This document shows positions 22,001 to 28,225 of a stretch of 64,000 bases of DNA, piece after piece. Each line of letters starts with the position of its first letter. Position 1 is the first letter of the stretch. Position numbers and translations under genes: made by a program. Source of the DNA: Colias croceus (Eukaryota; Arthropoda; Insecta; Lepidoptera; Pieridae); assembly GCF_905220415.1 (NCBI RefSeq), contig NC_059538.1, positions 3,038,001 through 3,102,000 of the forward strand, given 5' to 3'. The notes beneath the pieces are model-generated. The model saw only the letters and a program-made list of their open reading frames with translations. It ran no database searches and was not told the DNA's origin.

Positions 22001-24119
22001 ATTCTTTATAAATTTATATTTATAAAGCATTTGAATGCCATAAAAACCAAAAAAATATAAATTCAAGAAAAGGTCGTGTTCCATCGTTACAATATTGTAT
22101 TCACTGAAAAGTGCTTCATATTGGTTGAGATGGTTGTTAAATCATCTCAATAGATGGCGCGCGGTGTGTCCCTTAAGACACATAAAACTGAAAGGATAGA
22201 ATAAATTCGATTACTCGGGCGGGTCACGAGTGGCTGAGTTGGTTAGGCATCCGCCCCGGAATGGCGCGAAGGATGCGGGTTCGAGTCCCGCCTCGTGATC
22301 GAATTTTTTCTATTCTTTATAAATTTATATTTATAAAGCATTTGAATGCCATAAAAACCAAAAAAATATAAATTCAAGAAAAGGTCGTGTTCCATCGTTA
22401 CAATATTGTATTCACTGAAAAGTGCTTCATATTGGTTGAGATGGTTGTTAAATCATCTCAATAGATGGCGCGCGGTGTGTCCCTTAAGACACATAAAACT
22501 GAAAGGATAGAATAAATTCGATTACTCGGGCGGGTCACGAGTGGCTGAGTTGGTTAGGCATCCGCCCCGGAATGGCGCGAAGGATGCGGGTTCGAGTCCC
22601 GCCTCGTGATCGAATTTTTTCTATTCTTTATAAATTTATATTTATAAAGCATTTGAATGCCATAAAAACCAAAAAAATATAAATTCAAGAAAAGGTCGTG
22701 TTCCATCGTTACAATATTGTATTCACTGAAAAGTGCTTCATATTGGTTGAGATGGTTGTTAAATCATCTCAATAGATGGCGCGCGGTGTGTCCCTTAAGA
22801 CACATAAAACTGAAAGGATAGAATAAATTCGATTACTCGGGCGGGTCACGAGTGGCTGAGTTGGTTAGGCATCCGCCCCGGAATGGCGCGAAGGATGCGG
22901 GTTCGAGTCCCGCCTCGTGATCGAATTTTTTCTATTCTTTATAAATAAATTTATAACATTTTAAATGTGATTGGGAGTCTTATTGCTTATTTTATATCCT
23001 ATATTGGTAAATGATTTGAAGTATTTTATTCCTTACCTGCTCGGAGAGGCCTTCTTCAGCAGGTCTACCAATAGATTTGTAAGATAGAAATGACCAAGAT
23101 GATTAACACCTAGGTGAATTTCGAAACCCTCTTTTGTCTTTTCATCCCTATCCAATGGGACTACCACTCCAGCGTTGTTGATGAGGACATCAATTTTGTT
23201 GAATCCCGCTTTTATTACCTCAACAAACTTTTCTATAGATTCAAATGACGCTAGGTCAAGCTGCATGGGAATCTAAAATTATTTTTTAAATATATAATAC
23301 TAGTTCAATTAATTAAAAACTTACTGAGTAAAGTGAAAATAAAATAAACAGCCAGAAATTTACTTTAAAATCAAAAGGAAAAGTGTTGTAAACAACTTAT
23401 ATGAATTATCTTTAGCACGAGCAATCATAATGATAAGAAGTTCATGGTTCATCTTAAAAATACAGTAAATTAATACTTAGTATGAAAGCTCTTCTTAAAA
23501 TCATAACTTGGACCAATGATCATGTCCATAAATTATAAAGAATTAATAAAGCATCAAATGAATTAACATTAATATCATATAAATTTTATTGCATTGTTGC
23601 AGAGGACAATACACTAGTTCAAGGATGTAAAGTGACTTGCTATATACCTAGCAAAACAATCACTTATACATATAAATATAACACAACCAATAAGCAATCA
23701 TTATTCATATCATGTTCTTTAATTATAATATTGTTTGTGTAACACAAAGGAATATTTTTGCATTTATTGTTTTTATAGCTAATATTAAGCAAGCTATAGA
23801 TTAATTGAATATTTTATTATAAAACAGTACGTACAAGTTCTCCGGCGTTTTCCTCTTTCCTCACAATAGAGACCACTTCTTTTGCTTTCGCAAGATCGCG
23901 GCAAGCAAATATAACACGGGCTTTTCTTCTCACCAAAGCTCTAGCCGTTTCTAGGCCAATACCGCTATTAGCACCGGTAATAATGAACGTTTTTCCTCTT
24001 AAACATGTATTGCTAACACATTTACCCCAATTCCGTGATCTCCATCTTCGTATTAAGCCCAACGCTACAGCAAGGGACACTGGTATTGCAGCGTATAACA
24101 CCGGTGTAGGCACCTGCAT
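9863..24119 (-). CDS. Retinol dehydrogenase-like short-chain dehydrogenase, five exons
   Basis: Rebuilt from five exons: 24119-23835, 23272-23037, 16936-16700, 15089-15017 and 10033-9863. All introns are GT-AG and the phases agree, giving 1002 nt and 333 residues. A hydrophobic N-terminal segment (about 6-24), followed by RRWRSR, suggests membrane anchoring. The NAD(P)-binding glycine motif TGANSGIG is at 49-56, NNAG at 127-130, a VVVVSSS strand at 175-181 and the catalytic Y214-CNS-K218. Length and motifs match the RDH11/12/13/14 group, which interconverts retinal and retinol or related lipid carbonyls at ER or mitochondrial membranes; which member is not decidable here. The start has A at -3. 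Intron 2 (6.1 kb) holds the tRNA-like palindrome and intron 4 (5.0 kb) two nested LINEs. No damage to the coding sequence was seen. Confidence 0.94.
10279..10295. repeat. Target-site duplication, left copy
   Basis: ATTAATGACATTTTTAA occurs here and again at 13473-13489, bordering the RTE LINE exactly. Confidence 0.93.
10296..13472 (+). mobile_element. Full-length RTE-type non-LTR retrotransposon
   Basis: A 3177-bp element bordered by a perfect 17-bp target-site duplication. It begins 'ttattgaaaccgtggggtgc' just inside the left duplication, carries one long frame and ends in an (ACG)n run at about 13455-13472. Full size, single frame and perfect duplications point to a recent insertion; it landed in the reverse transcriptase region of an older LINE. 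Orientation is antisense to the host dehydrogenase gene. Confidence 0.92.
10409..13453 (+). CDS. RTE-type LINE polyprotein: AP endonuclease and reverse transcriptase
   Basis: An intact 1014-residue frame. The apurinic-type endonuclease starts near residue 72 (ALVTYNARTLRTD, then GLSEVRR, VVMGDFNAKLG and the GSDHR motif). The reverse transcriptase follows: NNKAPGEDGI, KNYRPISLL, AFVDYEKAFDS, QRGVRQGDVISPKLF, then FADD at 760-763 and MDKTKIM. The C-terminal QWAGHIARR...GRPPTRWTDD block is characteristic of the RTE clade. The enzyme nicks target DNA and primes reverse transcription there. The first in-frame ATG was used; the true start could be a little downstream, since the endonuclease core begins about 70 residues in. 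No stop or frameshift, so it may be retrotransposition-competent. Confidence 0.94.
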   Translation: MTYMHIYCARQPACQAWRVLALNPLMDRTPLTRPLVPGSPAIPGYGSGYGNGGARGAKNHRMRSGYHSRRPLALVTYNARTLRTDEKIVELEEELSKLRWDVIGLSEVRREGEDMVTLTSGNLFFYREGDQQSQGGIGFIVHKSLVNNIVSIESVSSRVACLILRISQRYSLKVIQVYAPTSAHSDEEVEVMYEDISKAIHTSKTHFNVVMGDFNAKLGKRGDDELRVGQFGFGQRNPRGQRLADFLEKEGLFMMNSFFQKPIHRKWTWLSPDGKTKNEIDFIMTTKRQIFKDVSVIHRVKTGSDHRMVRGILNIDVKRERSRLMKSTLRPCHEQIQNPESFQLELQNRFDCLDSSVSVDDLNNRLVETIRAVGSHFKTRKVNPQKLSDLTLKLMADRRSMPLRTSEDAKSYRQLNRRISKSLRHDIRSFNASSIEEAIKRNQGSKVFARDMSIGQSQLTKLKTDRGIVVSAKSEVLGEVERFYRQLYTSVAKPVNSPAKDPRARLTRHFTEDIPDISLYEIRIALKQLKNNKAPGEDGITSELLRAGGKPILRMLQRLFSSALLEGTTPEAWSRSVVVLFFKKGDKTLLKNYRPISLLSHVYKLFSRVITNRLERRLDDFQPPEQAGFRKGFSTIDHIHTLRQIIQKTEEYNLPLCLAFVDYEKAFDSIETWAVLRSLQRCRIDYRYIEVLRSLYEHATMSVRVQDQCTKAIPLQRGVRQGDVISPKLFTAALEDAFKLLEWKGLGININGEYISHLRFADDIVVMAESLEDLNAMLDDLYRVSQQVGLSMNMDKTKIMSNVHVVPSPVSVGNSTLEVVDEYVYLGQTVQLGRSNFGKEVNRRIRLGWAAFGKLHNIFSSKIPQCLKTKVFEQCVLPVMTYGTETWSLTQGLVHKLSVAQRAMERAMLGVSLRDRIRNEEIRRRTGVTDIARRISTLKWQWAGHIARRTDGRWGRKVLEWRPRTGRRSVGRPPTRWTDDLVRVAGSRWMQAAGDRSWWKTLREAFVQQWTSHG
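13473..13489. repeat. Target-site duplication, right copy
   Basis: Exact match to 10279-10295; directly follows the (ACG)n end of the RTE element. Confidence 0.93.
14306..14362 (+). repeat. 14-bp stem-loop at the end of the older LINE
   Basis: ACCATAAAGGAGTT (14306-14319) pairs perfectly with 14349-14362, with a loop of about 29 nt. The left arm is the last coding stretch and the right arm overlaps the stop codon. 3' structures of this sort are known to be recognised by LINE reverse transcriptases; that role here is inference. Confidence 0.7.
15017..15089 (-). CDS. Dehydrogenase exon 4
   Basis: 73 nt between a 'tttacag' acceptor and a GTGAGC donor. Completes an Arg codon, then encodes NFVRWYHYILMAPVALLFMR and SAKQ, a hydrophobic helix seen in RDH11-14-type enzymes. 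Confidence 0.92.
15361..15475 (+). repeat. LINE 3' tail with 11-bp stem-loop
   Basis: CTGCCTTCTGA (15377-15387) pairs with 15408-15418 around the loop 'gatacaggtaattatctagt'. A T/A-rich tail follows. The same architecture with a different stem occurs at 32709-32755. Confidence 0.6.
15526..15640. repeat. Cluster of GGAAATGT inverted motifs
   Basis: GGAAATGT or ACATTTCC occurs several times within about 110 bp, in both orientations and often extended by TA-rich bases ('cggaaatgtgtgatata', 'tatacacatttcctagg'). It lies in intron 3 of the dehydrogenase gene. It resembles transposase-binding repeats near transposon ends, but no element boundary was found. Confidence 0.5.
15800..15822. repeat. GC-rich 10-bp hairpin within a moderately GC-rich insert
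   Basis: GGAGCCCCAC and its exact reverse complement are separated by GAA. The block around it (about 15680-15970) is richer in GC than the intron and looks like an interspersed repeat. The family is not identified. Confidence 0.6.
16700..16936 (-). CDS. Dehydrogenase exon 3 (catalytic Tyr/Lys)
   Basis: 237 nt, acceptor 'ttcaacag', donor GTATTT. Encodes VVVVSSSLHE onward, the catalytic YCNSK (214-218) and CCPGFCYTNLF, the P-G segment following the active site. Confidence 0.94.
17554..17565. repeat. 12-bp direct repeat at the left border of the array
   Basis: AACATTTTAAAT here is repeated exactly at 22955-22966. The two copies border the palindromic array and look like a target-site duplication. 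The sequence is AT-rich, so some chance of coincidence remains. Confidence 0.6.
17639..17714 (-). tRNA. tRNA-like gene, left copy 1
   Basis: Cloverleaf-like: acceptor TCACGAG/CTCGTGA (7 bp) and T arm GCGGG-TTCGAGT-CCCGC. A box TGGCTGAGTTGG and B box GGTTCGAGTCC match Pol III consensus exactly, and TTTTTT follows within ten bases. The D stem is weak (3 bp with one G-U). The anticodon loop would be CCGGAAT, anticodon GGA (Ser codons), but position 33 is C, not the near-universal U, the stem has a bulge and there is no long serine-type variable arm. Transcription looks possible; decoding looks unlikely. Confidence 0.75.
17950..18025 (-). tRNA. tRNA-like gene, left copy 2
   Basis: Same sequence as left copy 1; 311-bp step. 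Confidence 0.75.
18261..18336 (-). tRNA. tRNA-like gene, left copy 3
   Basis: Same sequence as left copy 1; 311-bp step. Confidence 0.75.
18572..18647 (-). tRNA. tRNA-like gene, left copy 4
   Basis: Same sequence as left copy 1; 311-bp step. Confidence 0.75.
18889..18964 (-). tRNA. tRNA-like gene, left copy 5
   Basis: Same gene sequence; 317-bp step, because the A/T run just beyond its 3' end (its Pol III terminator side) is six bases longer. Confidence 0.75.
19200..19275 (-). tRNA. tRNA-like gene, left copy 6
   Basis: Same sequence as left copy 1; 311-bp step. Confidence 0.75.
19511..19586 (-). tRNA. tRNA-like gene, left copy 7
   Basis: Same sequence as left copy 1; 311-bp step. Confidence 0.75.
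19822..19897 (-). tRNA. tRNA-like gene, left copy 8
   Basis: Same sequence as left copy 1; 311-bp step. Confidence 0.75.
20133..20208 (-). tRNA. tRNA-like gene, left copy 9
   Basis: Same sequence as left copy 1; 311-bp step. Last complete copy of the left arm. Confidence 0.75.
20444..20485 (-). pseudogene. Truncated tRNA-like gene, left copy 10
   Basis: Only the 3' half (acceptor 3' strand, T arm and part of the anticodon region) is present. It breaks at the orientation switch and has lost its A box. Confidence 0.85.
20668..20743 (+). tRNA. tRNA-like gene, right copy 1
   Basis: Same gene as in the left arm. An imperfect 21-bp inverted repeat (19 of 21 matches) at 20635-20655 and 20742-20762 brackets it and would extend the structure beyond the acceptor stem. 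The right repeat contains the T6 terminator. Confidence 0.75.
20980..21055 (+). tRNA. tRNA-like gene, right copy 2
   Basis: Same sequence; 312-bp step. Confidence 0.75.
21291..21366 (+). tRNA. tRNA-like gene, right copy 3
   Basis: Same sequence; 311-bp step. Confidence 0.75.
21602..21677 (+). tRNA. tRNA-like gene, right copy 4
   Basis: Same sequence; 311-bp step. Confidence 0.75.
21913..21988 (+). tRNA. tRNA-like gene, right copy 5
   Basis: Same sequence; 311-bp step. Confidence 0.75.
22224..22299 (+). tRNA. tRNA-like gene, right copy 6
   Basis: Same sequence; 311-bp step. Confidence 0.75.
22535..22610 (+). tRNA. tRNA-like gene, right copy 7
   Basis: Same sequence; 311-bp step. Confidence 0.75.
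22846..22921 (+). tRNA. tRNA-like gene, right copy 8
   Basis: Same sequence; 311-bp step. The array ends about 25 bases beyond it, in 'ctattctttataaa'. Confidence 0.75.
22955..22966. repeat. 12-bp direct repeat at the right border of the array
   Basis: AACATTTTAAAT, exact copy of 17554-17565. About nine bases of AT-rich sequence separate it from the last recognisable unit sequence. Confidence 0.6.
23037..23272 (-). CDS. Dehydrogenase exon 2 (NNAG)
   Basis: 236 nt, acceptor 'attttag', donor GTAAGG. Encodes IPMQLDLASFESIEKFVEVI and onward, NNAG at 127-130 and GVNHLGHFYLTNLL, all classical SDR positions. Confidence 0.94.
23273..23834 (-). other. Dehydrogenase intron 1
   Basis: 562-nt intron, GTACGT donor and 'ttttag' acceptor. 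AT-rich; nothing further seen. Confidence 0.85.
23835..24119 (-). CDS. Dehydrogenase exon 1 (start, membrane segment, TGANSGIG)
   Basis: 285 nt, 95 codons from ATG at 24117-24119. The start is placed just before MQVPTPVLYAAIPVSLAVAL. Ends ...EENAGEL at a GTACGT donor. Reading on past the donor gives only five more codons before a stop. Confidence 0.92.
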
Positions 24120-26926
24120 TGTATTGTTTTTTCACGGGGTCAAACACCAATGTCGTAACAAAATTTCCGATATGCACAAGCGTGAAGCGCGTCTGCTGAT
24201 AGATATTATTACGGTTATGATTACGTCTTGCGTTCCCTGATAATCTGACCAAACTTCAATTTTCAGTAACCTTGCTCTAACTTTTGACTTCTGAATCTGA
24301 GTAATTCTGTGATCTGTCAGCTGAGATATGAGTTATGACTTTTAAAACTTCAAATATTGACATGCGTCAAATGTCAGTGTCAAATATTTCTTTTCCGTTT
24401 TACGGTGATTCTCTGCTAATATTAATTTATGGAATTAATAAAAAAAAAAATTCAATGCTGTTTATTCGTAAATATGAAAAAAATCCCTAGAGAAACGCAC
24501 TTCAATAGCATTCAACCATGACTACACGCGCCCGCGGCGGGAACGTCGTGTTGCTCCCACCTGTGCCTACTGTTCCCACTTTGTTGTTCGCACTCTATAG
24601 GTAGTATAAATACTCTAAGATCTGAATAGATCTAATGTTCATGAATAAAAAGACATTTTATTAGCTGGGCCATTTATTCTGAATACATTAACGGGACAAC
24701 TAGATAAAAATTATTATTCAGATCATGAAAAACAACTGATATGGTAACATTATGCATATAAATGTACGAAACATTATTTAAATAGCAATAATATGACGAC
24801 AAATAAGAATCATTACACATTATCGTATAAGTAGGTACATTTAATACTTTAATTATAGGTAGGTATTTAATACAGGAATGTAAACGTTCTAATAAGTATA
24901 TTTTGCTATATTTTTTTATCTAAGAGCATAGGTTGACACTTTTTCGTGCCACATTAACAAAAAACAGCTCACTATAAAATTGAATAAAATTTGAACACAT
25001 TTTATTATTTTTCACCTCGTATTTTTAAAAGCGAACAAATTCATTTATTTCGAAAGTTATAATATTCTAAGTCATAACAAGGGTAGCTCTTTCTTTGGAA
25101 TGTTTAACAACTTTAACAGTAACATTAAATAATTCATATTAAAATTAACACAATACAAATCATCAATTTTAAAAATAAGACATGTAGATTCGTATATTTA
25201 TTAAAACATGAATAAATACATAACATTGTTTTAAACTTACCCAAACAATACCTTTATACAATAATTTTTTGAATACAAAACTTCAATAATTTCAGGAGGA
25301 ATAAGGATTTCAGAATTTCAACAATAATAAATCATACACTTTGAAAGGTACGTACCTACTTCATTGGAAGAAAATAATGAAATTGTATTGCATTTTTCAA
25401 GTTAATACACATATGAAATTAAAATAGATTTATTAATTTAAGTTTAATATGCGAGTATCCTTTTTACATCTGGACACAATCAACGACCAAAAACGTCATC
25501 ACTAAAACTCCACATATAGAAGGAGTTATGCTATTTTTTTGTAAATACATAATTAAATACATAATTAAATCTCTTTTGGTACATTTTGTGAGTACGACAC
25601 TTTAAATAAATAAATAAATATCTTTATTTAAATGAATGAACTAATACACGTCTATATGTTGCTGAAATCTATGTTTCTTTCGACTAGAATTTTTATCACA
25701 CTCAATCACAACCAAACACACACACACACACACACACACAGTTTTAATTTCGCTTTAGCATGGGATCGCTTTTCAAGTTGTTTTGTATGATCGAAACAAC
25801 GTAGTTATCGATGAGAAGTAATTTTAAAATGCACGTGAAAGGTATGTTTGGGCATGTTTAAAAATATACGATACTAAAAATTTTCTTAAAAGCATTGCCT
25901 TTTTGGCTCTAGCCAAATGCTTTAAATATAATATTCTCGTTTCTATAAATATTAATGTAAATAAGAAAAACTTACTTGTAAAATATTTAAAAAAACATTG
26001 AAAATGATACGGAGCTGAAAAATCATTTACAAAAATTTGTGTATATTTATATGTTTATGAAATTAAGTACTGATTTTTCTAAACTAGCAATAACTAGTAG
26101 GTATCTACCTACCTAGTAAACATTATTTAATTTTAATCCGAGGTAAGCACCTAATAAAAATTATTAAATTTTATATTATCGTAAAATACATCGGTATGTA
26201 CTTATTATTATTTGATCAATTGGCACCATAATTATTTAAAAAGTTATAAAAATGTAATTTATTTTGTGCCAAAGTACAACCACATGGAATATGGTGAATT
26301 AACATTTAAATTATTTCACTTGAAGTAATTTTTATTTTCTGTGGCAATTTTAAAATTTAAGTGACTTTTCTGGCAACACAGTTAATAACCCAGTGCGCCT
26401 CAAAATACAACAGCTCTGCGATCTTAATACTACGTCATAGAGGAATAAATATTGAAAGGCGAAGAGAAATTACAATGAATAAGCAATTATGTTATTACGA
26501 CAATTTTCTCACATTTATTATCTACATTGTAATCTCATATATAAAAAAGTACTCTGTGATTGTAATCAAATTAAAGGTACTCTGTGTAAGTATGAGTAGT
26601 AATATTTGTAAGTAATTATTGTAATTTTGCTTGCCTCTTTGTAGATTTCAAATATCTTAAATATATTATTTTGCAAGCAATTTAAATAATATTATATTTT
26701 AATATAATTAACACTGTTCCCATAAAATAATAAATTTTATTATGGTGTGTATAAAAATACATTAAATTAATCACTTGCATAAGGGCACATTTAACATCAA
26801 TCTAAATAATAGCGATATTCATTATCTAAATACGAAGGGATAAGAATTATTCATTATTCCACAGACATTATTCAAATAGGTTATCGATAATCTATCATAA
26901 GAATAGAAATTTGCGCGCATACAAAT
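24120..26926. other. Intergenic region between the two split genes
   Basis: 24120-24650 is the presumed 5' UTR and promoter side of the dehydrogenase, with a locally GC-rich patch at 24520-24590. The rest is AT-rich. A (TTTA)n-type LINE tail remnant lies near 25600-25640 and a (CA)n run at about 25718-25740. No coding exon found. Confidence 0.45.
25718..25740. repeat. (CA)n microsatellite
   Basis: About eleven uninterrupted CA dinucleotides. Confidence 0.9.
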
Positions 26927-26932
26927 TTTATT
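26927..26932 (-). terminator. Poly(A) signal of the MYND gene
   Basis: AATAAA on the minus strand, 83 bases beyond the stop codon at 27015-27017. Confidence 0.6.
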
Positions 26933-27014
26933 ATTTTTATAAATTTTCCTACCAAAAATTCAATTAGCATCGCTAAGGGCAAGTCCCATCTCACTTATGT
27001 ACTGCTGAAGCTTT

Positions 27015-28225
27015 TTACATTGGTGTGGATAATTGGTGTTTCGAACGATCTAAACCGACATCTATAGTCATTACTTTTCCGTCCACTGGTGTTCCACTAT
27101 CCACATCACTATCTGGCATAATCACACACACGAAAGACTTTCCACTATTCACATCTTTAGGATAAATAGTCATTGGAATGAATCTATCACTCGTCCCATC
27201 AACGTACGCCGCTAATCTCGAATACACTTCTGGAAAGTGTTTCTTCAACAATACTCCCCTATTTTCCAACTCACTACATATATTTCTAAAGCAGATTTCC
27301 CTAAATTTGTGTGCTGTTGCTGCGTTCTTTTCGCCCGCGTTGCATAATCTTGATGTTAATATTAAAGTTTCTCTGTCCTCAGGTGTGCCTTTACTGTCCC
27401 GTCTTTGCCTTCTTCTATTCTGTTCTTGTATTACAGAAGATACTGTTTTACTAAGTCTCAATTTGGCACATCTCGATACCATTTGCCTTTCCCATTTAAC
27501 GGCGCCTTTCGTCGGTACTTCACTTATAATACACACTGCAACGTATAAAATAACCCTGGTCTCTGGATTATAACTTTTGCATAATTTAACTACTTCTGTG
27601 TATAATTCTACACCCATTTCATTAGGTTGGAGCGCAGTCCATTTTACGAATTCAGGTTCACTCAAGTATTGGTACCCGTGAGTTGTAAACTTTTCAGCTG
27701 CCTCTGGACTCGTGAAGAATATTTTCACTACACCTCTGCCTTGCGCTTGATATCCTTGATGAGCGATTGTACTCACTCGATGTAAAGAATCTGCATCTTC
27801 TTTTGCTGCGGAAATAATCTGTCTGCAAAGAGCACTGGCACGAGAATGTAAGCAGACTTTTCTATGTTTCTCCCAGTGGGCTCTACGGCATTCTTTGGAA
27901 CAGTACATAGTGGTGCAATTGTGGCATGTCTTGTAATGCCGTTTAGCTTCAGCGAAGGGAGTGCGAGAGGTGCATTTGGGGAATTTACACTTAACGAATG
28001 CGTCGTCAGTGCTATTTTCGGTTTGTAAAGAAGCGAGGGAGGTTTTGGATTCGTGACGGGTGAGTTGTTCAGATCGCAGGGCTGTAGAGTCGAGGCTGGT
28101 TCGGCGATCCAGGGATATGCTGTGGTGTGTGAAGGGCTCACTTCTCCGCCGCGAGTTGTCCCCCTGTGCTGATCGCGGCCGTCTCGATTCCGACATCGTG
28201 GCCGGTGTATCAACTGAATCCTTGC
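27015..28225 (-). CDS. MYND protein last exon (zinc finger and C-terminus)
   Basis: 1211 nt, acceptor 'tttacag', stop TAA at 27015-27017. Begins by completing a Gly codon, then KDSVDTPATMSESRRPRSAQ. Contains the MYND finger and the conserved-looking C-terminal region ending HQLSTPM. Confidence 0.92.

Larger units (their letters stand above)
20486..22950 (+). repeat. Right arm of tRNA-like palindromic tandem array
   Basis: Eight copies of the same unit in reversed orientation, tRNA-like genes on the plus strand. Steps are 311 bp, with one of 312 bp from an extra A near 20808. The arm starts at 'aaaaatccaaaaaatataaa', a slightly altered version of the internal 'aaaaaccaaaaaaatataaa'. The left arm breaks at a different point in the unit, so the fold-back would leave a loop of about 94 nt (20392-20485). 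All copies are transcribed outward from the centre. Confidence 0.95.
16937..23036 (-). other. Dehydrogenase intron 2, host of the palindromic array
   Basis: 6.1-kb intron with GT-AG ends. 16937-17550 is AT-rich without features. The array and its flanking direct repeats fill 17554-22966. Confidence 0.9.

Noticed and set aside
17639..22921. Cluster of ordinary functional serine tRNA genes
   Set aside because: No U33, bulged anticodon stem, anticodon GGA (not the usual eukaryotic choice) and no long variable arm; listed as tRNA-like.
17566..22950. CRISPR-like array
   Set aside because: The repeat unit is 311 bp with no unique spacers, the genome is eukaryotic, and the units are tRNA-bearing.
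17566..22950. Hammerhead ribozyme in the repeat unit
   Set aside because: I looked for the CTGATGA core with a GAAA partner on both strands of the unit and found no CTGATGA.
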